This document shows positions 1-7,811 of a stretch of DNA of 64,000 nucleotides, one piece after another. The notes under the pieces are model-generated. The model saw nothing but the letters and a program-made list of their open reading frames with translations. It ran no database searches and was not told where the DNA came from. A program made the position numbers and the translations under genes. Origin of the DNA: Oceanicoccus sagamiensis (GTDB lineage Bacteria > Pseudomonadota > Gammaproteobacteria > Pseudomonadales > Dasaniaceae); NCBI RefSeq assembly GCF_002117105.1, contig NZ_CP019343.1:3658001-3722000 (forward strand). Direction: 5' to 3'. Each line of letters opens with the position of its first letter. The stretch's first letter is position 1.

Positions 1-1
1 G

Positions 2-274
2 CACGGTGAAACACCGGGGCTGGGTGGGGAAATTGATAACCCCAAGTGGAAGTCGCTATGGCCGGGTAAAAAGGTTTATCAAAACGGTGAAGTTGAAGTC
101 GGTTTGATCAAAGGCTCAGTAACCCCGGGCAGCGCTAATGCCGACTATGAAGTCGATGGTCTGGCCGGTGCTACCTTAACCAGCCGCGGTGTGACCAATC
201 TGGTGCACTTCTGGTTGGGTGAGAAGGGCTTTCAGAAGTTCCTCACTAATTTACGTTCAGGGGAGGCAGGATAA
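2..274 (+). CDS. nqrC: Na+-translocating NADH:quinone reductase subunit C (3' part)
   Basis: This is the C-terminal 90 residues of NqrC; the 5' part lies outside the window. NqrC is a single-span membrane subunit whose periplasmic FMN-binding domain carries FMN covalently on a threonine and passes electrons through the sodium-pumping Nqr complex. The visible sequence has the family pattern [10 protein letters not shown], where the Thr of GAT is the flavin attachment site. The usual Ser before GAT is Ala here. The C-terminal [12 protein letters not shown] segment is also typical. The stop overlaps the nqrD start (TAATG), so translation is probably coupled. The ApbE that attaches the flavin is encoded downstream in the same operon. 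nqrA and nqrB are expected just upstream of the window. Confidence 0.95.
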   Translation, partial: HGETPGLGGEIDNPKWKSLWPGKKVYQNGEVEVGLIKGSVTPGSANADYEVDGLAGATLTSRGVTNLVHFWLGEKGFQKFLTNLRSGEAG

Positions 275-939
275 TGTCTACAGTTAAGGATTCGCTAGTC
301 GATCCCATCTTTAAAAATAACCCGATCGCCTTACAGGTATTGGGTATCTGTTCTGCTCTGGCGGTAACTTCCAGCTTAAAAGTTACTTTAGTTATGTGTA
401 TGTCGGTGATCGTGGTGTGTGCTTGTTCAAACACCGCTATCTCAGTTATCCGCAACGTAATCCCGAACAGCATCCGTATTATTGTACAGATGGTAATTAT
501 CGCTTCATTGGTAATCGTGGTTGACCAAATACTGAAGGCTTATTTCTACGAAATCAGCAAACAGTTGTCAGTATTTGTTGGCTTGATTATAACTAACTGT
601 ATCGTCATGGGCCGTGCTGAAGCCTTTGCGATGAAGAACTCGCCGCTGCCAAGCTTTTTTGATGGTGTCGGCAATGGTTTGGGTTACTCAGCCATTTTGG
701 TTGCTATCGCGATTGTGCGTGAGCTATTTGGTTCAGGCAAGTTAATGGGTATTGAAATTCTGCCACTGGTTAACGATGGCGGTTGGTATCAGCCTAACGG
801 TTTATTACTGTTGCCACCTAGTGCCTTCTTCCTGATTGGTCTGTTTATCTGGGCACTGCGCTCATGGAAAAAAGACCAGGTGGAAGAGCCGGAGTTTAAA
901 ATTACTTCGAATACCACTAACGCGCAGGAGGCAGTGTAA
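274..939 (+). CDS. nqrD: Na+-translocating NADH:quinone reductase subunit D
   Basis: NqrD is an integral membrane subunit of the sodium-pumping NADH:quinone oxidoreductase. With NqrE it forms a symmetric pair that holds an intramembrane [2Fe-2S] cluster. The 221-residue product is almost entirely hydrophobic, with about six membrane segments. It has the two cysteines expected for cluster binding, Cys26 (VLGICSAL) and Cys109 ([15 protein letters not shown]). The second lies in a conserved family signature. The length is slightly above the usual ~210 because of a hydrophilic C-terminal tail. The gene overlaps nqrC and nqrE by one base at each end (TAATG), as in a tightly coupled operon. Confidence 0.97.
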   Translation: MSTVKDSLVDPIFKNNPIALQVLGICSALAVTSSLKVTLVMCMSVIVVCACSNTAISVIRNVIPNSIRIIVQMVIIASLVIVVDQILKAYFYEISKQLSVFVGLIITNCIVMGRAEAFAMKNSPLPSFFDGVGNGLGYSAILVAIAIVRELFGSGKLMGIEILPLVNDGGWYQPNGLLLLPPSAFFLIGLFIWALRSWKKDQVEEPEFKITSNTTNAQEAV

Positions 940-1553
940 TGGAAGAGTTACTGAGTTTATTTGTTCGCTCTGTCTTTATCGACAATATGGCTTTGGCCTT
1001 CTTTTTGGGCATGTGTACTTTATTGGCACTGTCCAAAAAAATGCAGGCTGCTATTGGTCTGGGTATCGCCGTTATCGTAGTGCTGGGTATTACTGTCCCA
1101 GTTAACTATATGATCTATACCTACTTGCTCAAAGAGGGTGCGCTGGTTTGGCTAAGCCCTGACTTTGCCACGGTTGATTTAAGTTTCCTAGGCTTGTTGA
1201 GTTATATCGGTGTTATCGCTGCACTGGTACAGATTCTGGAAATGTTTCTGGATAAATTTGTACCGGCGCTTTATAACGCTCTGGGTGTGTTTCTACCGTT
1301 AATCACGGTTAACTGTGCCATTATGGGTGCTTCTCTCTTTATGGTTGAGCGCGACTATGGTTTAGGTGAGTCAGTGGTCTTCGGTTTGGGTTCCGGTGTA
1401 GGTTGGGCGCTAGCCATTATCTTACTGGCCGGTATCCGCGAGAAAATGAAATACAGCGATGTACCCGACGGTCTGCAAGGCTTGGGTATTACGTTTATTA
1501 CTGTTGGCTTGATGTCGTTAGGCTTTATGTCTTTCGGCGGCATTGATCTATAA
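939..1553 (+). CDS. nqrE: Na+-translocating NADH:quinone reductase subunit E
   Basis: NqrE is the membrane partner of NqrD and is homologous to it. Together they coordinate the intramembrane [2Fe-2S] cluster on the electron path from NqrF to NqrC. The 204-residue protein has about six membrane spans, Cys26 in FLGMCTLLA and Cys126 in [13 protein letters not shown], the two expected ligands. It belongs to the RnfA/NqrE family. RnfA is the main alternative, but the gene order nqrC-D-E-F-apbE-nqrM settles the assignment. The start codon overlaps the nqrD stop, and nqrF follows after 13 bases with an AAGAGG ribosome-binding site. Confidence 0.97.
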   Translation: MEELLSLFVRSVFIDNMALAFFLGMCTLLALSKKMQAAIGLGIAVIVVLGITVPVNYMIYTYLLKEGALVWLSPDFATVDLSFLGLLSYIGVIAALVQILEMFLDKFVPALYNALGVFLPLITVNCAIMGASLFMVERDYGLGESVVFGLGSGVGWALAIILLAGIREKMKYSDVPDGLQGLGITFITVGLMSLGFMSFGGIDL

Positions 1554-1566
1554 GAGGCGCTTTAGT

Positions 1567-2784
1567 ATGAATCAGGTAATTGTCCTCGGCGTAGGCATGT
1601 TTACAGTTGTCGTCCTCACTTTGGTGGCGGTAATTTTATTTGCCCGTGCTCGTATGGTGAGTTCAGGTAACGTCAATATTGAAATCAATGGCCAGAAAAC
1701 CATCTCCGTTCCGGCGGGTGATAAGTTGCTGCAAACTTTGGCATCTAACGATATCTTCTTGGCTTCGGCCTGTGGTGGCGGTGGTAGTTGTGCGCAATGT
1801 AAGTGTATTGTGAATGACGGTGGTGGCTCTATGCTACCAACGGAAGAACCACACTTTACACCTCGCGAATCTCGCGAAGGCTGGCGTCTGTCATGTCAGG
1901 CTCCAGTTAAGCAGGATATGAAAATTGAAGTACCCGAAGAGGTGTTTGGTATTAAGCAGTGGGAGTGTACTGTTGAAAGTAACCCCAATGTGGCCACCTT
2001 TATTAAGGAGCTAACGCTCAAACTGCCTGAAGGTGAAAATGTAGATTTTCGCGCCGGTGGTTATGTGCAGCTTGAAGCGCCCGCTCACCATATTAAATAC
2101 AGCGACTTTGATGTAGGTGAGGAATACAGAGGCGACTGGGAGCGTTTTGGTTTCTTTGATGTTGAATCAAAAGTGGATGAGCCGATAATCCGTGCTTACT
2201 CCATGGCAAACTACCCGGAAGAAAAGGGCATAGTTAAGTTTAATATCCGCTGCGCCACACCTCCGCCAAACAACTTAAGCCTGCCAGCGGGACAGATGTC
2301 CTCTTGGGTATTTAGCCTTAAGCCCGGTGATAAGGTGACCGTATTTGGTCCTTTCGGTGAGTTCTTTGCGAAAGAAACAGATTCGGAAATGGTGTTTATC
2401 GGCGGTGGTGCTGGTATGGCGCCGATGCGTTCGCATATCTTCGATCAACTTAAGCGTATTGGTACCGACCGTAAGGTGTCTTTCTGGTACGGTGCGCGCT
2501 CATTGCGCGAAGTGTTTTACGCTGAAGAATATGATGCACTGGCGGAAGAGTTTCCAAACTTTAGCTGGCATCTGGCATTAAGTGATGCCCAGCCAGAAGA
2601 TAATTGGACGGGTATGACCGGCTTTATTCATAATGTTGTACATGATAACTATTTGGGCGAGCATACCGCCCCTGAAGATTGTGAGTTTTATATGTGTGGA
2701 CCGCCAATGATGAACTCAGCGGTGATAAATATGCTACACAGTTTGGGTGTGGAAGATGAAAACATTATGCTGGATGAATTCTAA
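1567..2784 (+). CDS. nqrF: Na+-translocating NADH:quinone reductase subunit F
   Basis: NqrF is the NADH-oxidising entry subunit of the complex. The 405-residue product has an N-terminal membrane anchor (about residues 4-26), a plant-type [2Fe-2S] ferredoxin domain with Cys69, Cys75, Cys78 and Cys110, an FAD-binding domain with the RAYSMANYP motif, and an NADH-binding domain with [11 protein letters not shown] and a C-terminal YMCGPPMMN motif. I chose the ATG at 1567 rather than an in-frame ATG at 1543. The upstream one lies inside nqrE, whereas 1567 is preceded by AAGAGG and gives the normal family N-terminus and length (about 405-408). apbE follows after 8 bases. Confidence 0.97.
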   Translation: MNQVIVLGVGMFTVVVLTLVAVILFARARMVSSGNVNIEINGQKTISVPAGDKLLQTLASNDIFLASACGGGGSCAQCKCIVNDGGGSMLPTEEPHFTPRESREGWRLSCQAPVKQDMKIEVPEEVFGIKQWECTVESNPNVATFIKELTLKLPEGENVDFRAGGYVQLEAPAHHIKYSDFDVGEEYRGDWERFGFFDVESKVDEPIIRAYSMANYPEEKGIVKFNIRCATPPPNNLSLPAGQMSSWVFSLKPGDKVTVFGPFGEFFAKETDSEMVFIGGGAGMAPMRSHIFDQLKRIGTDRKVSFWYGARSLREVFYAEEYDALAEEFPNFSWHLALSDAQPEDNWTGMTGFIHNVVHDNYLGEHTAPEDCEFYMCGPPMMNSAVINMLHSLGVEDENIMLDEF

Positions 2785-2792
2785 AAACACTT

Positions 2793-3833
2793 ATGAATCA
2801 CTTTAAGAAAACCCCAAGAGCAGCTTCGCTGCTCTTTTTGTTTGTATTACTGCTGACTGCTTGTGGTGATTCCAGCGAAGCGCATTTTACTCTCGCTGGT
2901 TCAACCATGGGTACGACTTACCATATTACTGTGTTGGAACGCGAAGGCATTAACACTAATCAGCAAGAGCTTCAGCAGGCGATTGACCAGCAGCTATTGC
3001 TGATCAATCAACAGATGTCGACCTATCTGGATGATTCCGAACTCTCTAAATTTAACCAGGCTTTGGTCGGTGAGTGGGTTAATGTCAGTGCCAACCTATT
3101 TGATATTTTAGTGATGAGTATGGAGCTAAGTTGGCTGACCGCTGGTGCTTTTGATATTACCGTGGGGCCTTTGGTGAATCTTTGGGGGTTTGGCCCGGGA
3201 GGCTTGGATATGCCTTCCAAAGTTCCCGATGCGGATAAGATCAACGCGTTAATAGAGCGCGGTGGTTTTCAGGCGATTGAACTGGGTCTGGAAGATAATA
3301 GCATCCGTAAAACCAAGCCGGTGCTGTTGGATCTGTCGGGTATTGCCAAGGGCTATGGGGTTGATAAAGTATCGGAGCTATTACTCTATGCCGGTTATAC
3401 AGATTTTATGGTGGAGATTGGCGGTGAGTTAAGGCTGGCAGGTAATAGTCCTCGGGGTACACCTTGGCGTATCGCTATAGAGCAGCCCGATGCTGGTGTA
3501 TTTGGCCAGGCCAATAAAGCGGTGCAGGTTAGTGGTGTTGCTATGGCCACGTCTGGGGATTATCGCAATTACTTTGAGCAAGACGGTAAACGTTACTCCC
3601 ATACCATAAACCCCATCACGGGCTACCCCATCGATCACTCTCTGGCGTCGATTACTGTTATTGCCGATACCTCGGCCTATGCCGACGGCCTGGCTACCGC
3701 CTTAAATGTGTTGGGTGCCGAGAAAGCCTTGCAGCTGGCCGAGCAACAGGGCTTGGCTATTTATATGCTGGTTAAAACTGAGCAGGGTTTTGAGGCTCGC
3801 TATAGCGAAGCCTTTAAACCTTACTTACAGTGA
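2793..3833 (+). CDS. apbE: FAD:protein FMN transferase (lipoprotein)
   Basis: ApbE transfers FMN from FAD onto a threonine of target proteins. Its substrates are expected to be NqrB and NqrC of the same operon. The 346-residue precursor has a lipoprotein signal peptide with lipobox LTAC (Cys24), so it should be anchored facing the periplasm where the NqrC flavin site lies. Family motifs are visible in order: GSTMGTTYHI near residue 36, MSTYLDDSELSKFN, GPLVNLWGFG, DLSGIAKGYGVDK, EIGGELRLAG, HTINPITGYPI and ADGLATALNVLG. The gene begins 8 bases after nqrF. Length and motif order match the family well. Confidence 0.95.
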   Translation: MNHFKKTPRAASLLFLFVLLLTACGDSSEAHFTLAGSTMGTTYHITVLEREGINTNQQELQQAIDQQLLLINQQMSTYLDDSELSKFNQALVGEWVNVSANLFDILVMSMELSWLTAGAFDITVGPLVNLWGFGPGGLDMPSKVPDADKINALIERGGFQAIELGLEDNSIRKTKPVLLDLSGIAKGYGVDKVSELLLYAGYTDFMVEIGGELRLAGNSPRGTPWRIAIEQPDAGVFGQANKAVQVSGVAMATSGDYRNYFEQDGKRYSHTINPITGYPIDHSLASITVIADTSAYADGLATALNVLGAEKALQLAEQQGLAIYMLVKTEQGFEARYSEAFKPYLQ

Positions 3834-3962
3834 TCCGGCATTTGATATCTTTAAGCTGGAATTAGGCTTAAATACTATTGAGAACAGGGCTGGCGGCTGC
3901 CATAGCTCTGGAGTAAAATAACGCCCAGTGTTCGCACTCACTGAAGAATTTAGGTTGTTGAT

Positions 3963-4205
3963 ATGGCTACTATACTACTCGCATTTGGACTGATGCTAAT
4001 TATTGTCACTATTATGGCGGTAGGCGTTATTCTGTCTAACAAGCCGATTAAGGGCTCCTGTGGCGGCCTTAGTGCGCTGGGTATGAAAGAGTCCTGCATG
4101 GTTTGTGGTGGTGATGAAACCCAGTGGAGAAAAGAAGTTGAGATTATCGGTAAAGCCGATTTGGCCTATGATGTAATGGGCGAAAGCCCTAATAAACCCT
4201 CCTGA
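3963..4205 (+). CDS. nqrM: Na+-NQR maturation protein NqrM
   Basis: NqrM (DUF539 family) is a small membrane protein needed for assembly of Nqr; it is thought to deliver iron to the NqrD/E cluster. The 80-residue product has one N-terminal membrane helix (about residues 2-24) followed by a cysteine-rich segment with Cys33 (KGSCGGL), Cys45 and Cys48 (KESCMVCGG), the pattern that defines the family. It lies 129 bases after apbE, the usual place at the end of nqr operons, and is followed directly by a strong terminator. I saw nothing else in the apbE-nqrM gap. Confidence 0.95.
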   Translation: MATILLAFGLMLIIVTIMAVGVILSNKPIKGSCGGLSALGMKESCMVCGGDETQWRKEVEIIGKADLAYDVMGESPNKPS

Positions 4206-4215
4206 TACTTGCGCT

Positions 4216-4239
4216 AAAAAGGCCTGCCCAGGCCTTTTT
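4216..4239 (+). terminator. Rho-independent terminator after nqrM
   Basis: A perfect 10-bp stem, AAAAAGGCCT and AGGCCTTTTT, encloses a 4-base loop (GCCC) and ends in a T-run. It sits 10 bases after the nqrM stop. The A-run on the left arm lets it act in the reverse direction too, so it can also end the convergent SGNH hydrolase gene that stops at 4252. Confidence 0.9.
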
Positions 4240-4251
4240 ATCACGAGCTAA

Positions 4252-5379
4252 TTAATTTCTTCGTTTGATGCCCACCAGGCCAAGCAATGCTGACATAAAT
4301 AACCAGGCTGCAGCTGGGACAGGCACCTCTGAAACACCGACCAAACCCAGCAGTTCCGAGTCTGAAAGCAGATCTATATCATGATCAAAATGAGTATTCA
4401 TTGCGGTTAAAATCTCATTGGCTAACATACCTTGCATCAGCGTATTTAAGTGTCTGCCATCTTCTGCCAAATAACTGAAAGCATGAGAATCCAGAGGGCA
4501 TAGGCCTTCATAGGTACAATAAGCGCCATCGCCTTCTGTACTCATATCACTGATGCTGGCTACAGAGCCGTATTCAACAACCACATCGCCAATAGTGACA
4601 TCCTGAGTAATGGGGTCGACGTTTTCACCGGAGATAGTCCACTCCATAAAATCCAGTACGACCACACCTTTTTCCGTGGCTTCAGTCAGTAGTCTGTTAT
4701 TCACTGTATCAATGGCGGTATTTTCTTCTTCGCTCAGACCGGGTCTTTTAGCCAACAAACCTAAAATAATATCGACATCACCAGCGGCTTGCAGGGTATC
4801 AATGCCCTCTAGAATAGAGTCAGCCACCAGATTGGTAAATGTCTGGTCCAGTTGGCCATCGGGGGCAGGGTAAAAACCACCGCTTGCCGTATCGATCACC
4901 AAAGAGTGGTAGAAAAAATCATTGGGGCCGACACTGATAACCGCGGTGTCTACATCCCCTGAACTGATTGAGGGGGCAAGCCCGGCTACTTGAGCCGCTA
5001 AATTAGAGGCTATAGGAATCTGGGCATAGCCAGGTGCGTCAGGTCCATTAAAGTCCAGATTAAGCTCCTGTGCGGAGGCCGTTCCACCAGCCGTGGCCCA
5101 GTTATACTCGTAACCAAAATTCCGAATTGAATCCCAGGCATCGGCGGTATTAGCCGTGGGTGCCTTATAGGCACCAAAGTTAATATCAGCCCCTCGGGTA
5201 TCAGCCAATATCTGGCCGAAGCTACCTGCGGCCAGATTGGTGTTGGTGCCAATACTATTACTGGGCCCTAGATAATCATCAATAATACTGTCACCCAGCA
5301 ACGCCATATTGACTTGTGATAGTGCTGGCTGGGCCAGTGCCAGGCTAAATGCCGCTAGCAAAATAGGATTAGACGTCAT
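4252..5379 (-). CDS. SGNH/GDSL-family hydrolase with VPxPA-CTERM sorting signal
   Basis: This is a secreted lipase/esterase-like protein of the SGNH fold. After an N-terminal signal peptide (about residues 1-22), block I is GDSIIDD with nucleophile Ser31, block III is GPND, and block V is DGRH with Asp307 and His310 completing the triad. The last 25 residues form a sorting signal: VPVPAAAWLF, a hydrophobic helix, and a basic end KRRN. That matches the VPLPA-type exosortase tail, so the enzyme is probably processed by an exosortase at the inner membrane and displayed at the surface. No exosortase is encoded in this window. The 375-residue length fits. The substrate is unknown. It is divergent from the LytTR gene and convergent with nqrM. 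Confidence 0.85.
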   Translation of the reverse strand: MTSNPILLAAFSLALAQPALSQVNMALLGDSIIDDYLGPSNSIGTNTNLAAGSFGQILADTRGADINFGAYKAPTANTADAWDSIRNFGYEYNWATAGGTASAQELNLDFNGPDAPGYAQIPIASNLAAQVAGLAPSISSGDVDTAVISVGPNDFFYHSLVIDTASGGFYPAPDGQLDQTFTNLVADSILEGIDTLQAAGDVDIILGLLAKRPGLSEEENTAIDTVNNRLLTEATEKGVVVLDFMEWTISGENVDPITQDVTIGDVVVEYGSVASISDMSTEGDGAYCTYEGLCPLDSHAFSYLAEDGRHLNTLMQGMLANEILTAMNTHFDHDIDLLSDSELLGLVGVSEVPVPAAAWLFMSALLGLVGIKRRN

Positions 5380-5469
5380 AGGTGCCTCTTATTGTGTAAT
5401 TATTAATATTACTTTTAATGGTTGCATGGTCCTACACTCTCAAACCCAGGGCCATCCTGGTATCACAAT

Positions 5470-5497
5470 GTGACGAAAAGCGTAAAGAGTGACGAAA
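5470..5497. promoter_or_regulatory. Direct repeat GTGACGAAA x2 between divergent genes
   Basis: Two exact copies of GTGACGAAA begin at 5470 and 5489, 19 bases apart (about two helical turns), in the 237-bp gap between the SGNH hydrolase and the LytTR gene. LytTR-family regulators typically bind paired direct repeats of about 9 bp with near two-turn spacing, so this is a candidate site for the adjacent regulator. The functional link is inference. Confidence 0.4.
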
Positions 5498-5616
5498 TAC
5501 ATGGCCTTTAATTCAAAAAATATCTATATATAACAAAGGGATAGCTTTTGGTGTGGTATTATTTCTCTATCATTGATGGTGCTATTACGGATAATCACTG
5601 CAAACGAAAATAACAA

Positions 5617-6554
5617 ATGACGACTGTGAATCCATTGATTAAACACCATGCCTTAATGCCTTGGGACAAGGCCGATTACTTCTACTTTCTTGCTGTACCG
5701 CTATTGGCGGGAGTTATGATTGGCTGGTTTAAATTACCTGTTGATGAGTTCCACTTTACCCTGAGCGTGACGCTCTACTGGGTGGTCTTTATTGCCATTA
5801 TCTGGTGGTTCCACTATTTTGCCAGCGTTTATTGTTATCGCTTGATTTCAAAATGGCAGCCGCCACTTTGGGCTCATACCTCTTTGGGGCCTATTATTGG
5901 CGGCGTGTTTTTGCTTTACCCGCTGGGTGTTTACACGGAGTGGGGGATTGAATGGTTTGGCACCGAGGCGGCACCTCCAGGGCCATTTTGGTTTCAGCCC
6001 AGCCTGATCTGGTTTAGCTATTATTTGAAATTTGCCATTCCCGGTGTGGCTGTCTGGGTAGGTTTTAATTACTTCTTCGCTTTGCTGCCAGACAATAAGC
6101 GCTTTACGGATGATGCTGGAGAACATAGCGTTGCAGCCACCACAGTTGATACGTCTGTTACTGCTATTGAGCCAGCAGCCAAGTCCGCACGGCCCAAACA
6201 ATTATCAACCTTTATTGAGGTTTGTGAGGGTATTGATGTAGCGGCCATTGAATTACTCCAGGCTCAGGAAAATTACATTATGATAGCGGCGGGGGTAAGC
6301 AGAAAATGGTGCGCTACCCGTTAACGAAAGCGATTGCGGCGCTTGATGAGGCGGGAGTATCAGGCTTACGTATCCATCGCTCTTACTGGGTAGCTATCGA
6401 TGCGGTAGAGCGGTTGGAGAGAGTGAATAATAAGCCAGTACTTCGTCATCGTAATGGTAGCCAGCTACCGGTTTCCAGGACGTATTTCGCCTCTGTTAAA
6501 ACCTGTCTGGCCAATCGCAATAAACCGGAGCCGGGTTTAACAAACCAGGCATAG
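5617..6554 (+). pseudogene. Membrane-anchored LytTR-domain regulator, split by a frameshift
   Basis: The first frame (5617-6324) encodes an N-terminal membrane domain with about four hydrophobic segments (roughly residues 20-150), a variable linker, and then the first strand of a LytTR DNA-binding domain (AQENYIMI, about residues 216-223) before diverging and stopping. The rest of LytTR is in the next frame back (about 6282-6554): MVRYPLTKAIAAL, LRIHRSYWVA, NGSQLPVSRTYFASVK, including the conserved HRSY and PVSR motifs. Joined, the two parts make one normal protein of about 310 residues. The break lies between 6280 and 6306, in a stretch with a G5 run (6291-6295) and an A4 run (6303-6306). 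One missing base would explain it, as would a -1 ribosomal slip. I list it as broken, but a sequencing error is possible. Confidence 0.75.
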
Positions 6555-6559
6555 GCTGG

Positions 6560-6832
6560 TTAACTCGTCTTATAAATACGCCTGCGATGCCCTGCACGTA
6601 ATACCAAAACCAAGAGCTTACTGTCTTCGATATGGCAAATCATACGGTAGCTGCGAACCCGGTAGCGCCACAGCCCCGTTAAATCACGGGAGAGTGGTTT
6701 ACCAAAGCGGCGGGGGTCTTCAGGAGTGGCAATACGTTGTCGGAAGTAGCGTAGAATCTCTTGTTGAGCTTGTCGGTCCAGTTTGCGCAATTCCTTTGCA
6801 GCGTTATCGTCGAATTCAACGGTCCATGTCAA
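6560..6832 (-). CDS. RelE/ParE-family toxin
   Basis: A 90-residue basic protein of the RelE/ParE toxin fold. RelE members cleave mRNA at the ribosome and ParE members attack gyrase; the sequence alone does not decide which. Family features are the opening VEFDDNAAKELRKLD, a middle LTGLWRYRVRSYRMICHIED, and the C-terminal strand LLVLVLRAGHRRRIY. The basic and aromatic residues near the C-terminus (HRRRIY) resemble RelE more than ParE. Its start overlaps the antitoxin gene by 17 bases, so the two are cotranscribed and probably translationally coupled. It lies 6 bases downstream, tail to tail, of the broken LytTR gene. Confidence 0.88.
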   Translation of the reverse strand: MTWTVEFDDNAAKELRKLDRQAQQEILRYFRQRIATPEDPRRFGKPLSRDLTGLWRYRVRSYRMICHIEDSKLLVLVLRAGHRRRIYKTS

Positions 6833-7028
6833 TATCCTGCTCCATTTCGTCGAGAGTCCAGCGCTTGCCGGATTTTTCTAATCGGTCGATAGCCAGATAT
6901 CTATCTTCCATTTCATCTAAATACTTAAGGATGGCTTCACGGGCATAAAACGTCTTGGTACGCCCGGTTTTTGAGGCCAGATTATTGAGTCGGTCTTCAA
7001 TCTCGTTAGGGAGTCTAATGGCAAGCAT
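6816..7028 (-). CDS. Ribbon-helix-helix antitoxin (RelB-like)
   Basis: A 70-residue acidic protein with an N-terminal ribbon-helix-helix DNA-binding segment: strand MLAIRLPNEIEDRL, then LASKTGRTKTFYAREAILKYLDEM. A C-terminal tail (IDRLEKSGKRWTLDEMEQDIDMDR) is likely to wrap the toxin. I chose the ATG at 7028 because it starts exactly at the DNA-binding strand. An upstream in-frame extension to 7199 gives a proline-rich sequence with no family resemblance and would run through the operator. It precedes and overlaps the RelE-like toxin, the classic type II order, and should repress its own promoter with the toxin as co-repressor. Confidence 0.88.
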   Translation of the reverse strand: MLAIRLPNEIEDRLNNLASKTGRTKTFYAREAILKYLDEMEDRYLAIDRLEKSGKRWTLDEMEQDIDMDR

Positions 7029-7041
7029 GGGGGCCTCGGTG

Positions 7042-7066
7042 GCTATACGTGTATTACGTGTATAGC
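7042..7066. promoter_or_regulatory. Operator of the toxin-antitoxin operon
   Basis: Two tandem exact 9-mers TACGTGTAT (7046-7054 and 7055-7063) lie inside a 25-bp element whose ends form a perfect 7-bp inverted repeat (GCTATAC / GTATAGC). It sits 13 bases upstream of the antitoxin start. Ribbon-helix-helix antitoxins bind such closely spaced repeats, so this is the probable autoregulatory operator. Confidence 0.7.
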
Positions 7067-7307
7067 ATAACAGTCTTAAGCCTTGATGTGAATGCGTAGG
7101 CTTTGGGTAAATAAATGGCTGATAGGGCGAGTTGGCCGAGGGCAAAGGCTTTACTGTGGGGGGGGTAGCAGGGAATAGCTGTTTCCATGGATGCTTCATT
7201 ATTGAATCCTTTCAATAGAGAGTGATGATGAGCCTAATGTTGAGGGGTTCGCTTGTCAATTGGTGAGTATCTTGATTGTGTTGTAATGGCTTCGAGGTAT
7301 GGGTATT
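7067..7307. other. Intergenic stretch without a recognised gene
   Basis: Between the toxin-antitoxin operator and the palindrome behind nfeD I see no convincing coding sequence. The minus-strand frame that runs on upstream of the antitoxin up to 7199 has no family resemblance and no good ribosome-binding site, so I treat it as non-coding. A G-run lies near 7158. Confidence 0.5.
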
Positions 7308-7329
7308 TATTCCCGCTTAAGCGGGAATA
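7308..7329. repeat. Perfect 22-bp palindrome behind nfeD
   Basis: TATTCCCGCTT is followed directly by its reverse complement AAGCGGGAATA, ending 4 bases beyond the nfeD stop. It lacks a long T-run, so it is either a weak terminator or mRNA-stabilising hairpin for the nfeD-stomatin transcript, or a REP-like element. The arm ATTCCCGC also occurs in the element at 54849-54868. Confidence 0.6.
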
Positions 7330-7333
7330 GTCA

Positions 7334-7801
7334 TTAGGGCGTGGAAACAATCATGACATTTCCATCAACCGCCGTAATCAAACACCGTTCACCCTCGGCA
7401 ATGCTATCCACTGAACATCCGCTATCGAGGCGTGCATTCCAATCAACCCCTGAATACCGAATCGTGCCGCTATTGCTGGTGATCTCACTGGAAGAGGGGA
7501 CATTTTGCCCAATCATATCGCTGCTGGTATCTGGCCCGCCGCCATTGTTTTGCAGGTTCTTTAAGGGTTTCCATAGTCCAATAGTAATTACCGCCGTTAA
7601 GATACCCACCACCAGGATTTCACTTTCCCAGCCGGTAATGATTCCAGCGCTGACCAATATACCGGTGATAAACGTTGCGATAGCAAAAAAGAGTAATGGA
7701 CCACCAAGTCCCATAATGGTTAACTCAATGGCAAAACTGATACCCGCGAGTAAAAACAATAAGCGGGCATGGTCGTCTAAAAAGTATTGAATAATATCCA
7801 T
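7334..7801 (-). CDS. NfeD-like membrane protein
   Basis: A 155-residue protein with three hydrophobic segments in the first ~95 residues and a C-terminal small beta-barrel (OB-like) domain (GTIRYSGVDWNARLDSG...GERCLITAVDGNVMIV). This is the layout of short NfeD proteins, which pair with stomatins in bacterial membrane microdomains. I start it at ATG 7801 (MDIIQYFLDDH), which lies 10 bases after the stomatin stop. The longer frame back to 7849 would overlap the end of the stomatin gene. The stomatin-NfeD order is a conserved operon, which supports the call strongly. Exact role unknown; membrane quality control is the usual suggestion. Confidence 0.88.
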   Translation of the reverse strand: MDIIQYFLDDHARLLFLLAGISFAIELTIMGLGGPLLFFAIATFITGILVSAGIITGWESEILVVGILTAVITIGLWKPLKNLQNNGGGPDTSSDMIGQNVPSSSEITSNSGTIRYSGVDWNARLDSGCSVDSIAEGERCLITAVDGNVMIVSTP

Positions 7802-7811
7802 TGGCTTGCTC

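Noticed and set aside
7029-7199. Longer N-terminus for the antitoxin
   Set aside because: The extra 57 residues look non-coding and would place the operator inside the gene; ATG 7028 starts exactly at the DNA-binding strand.
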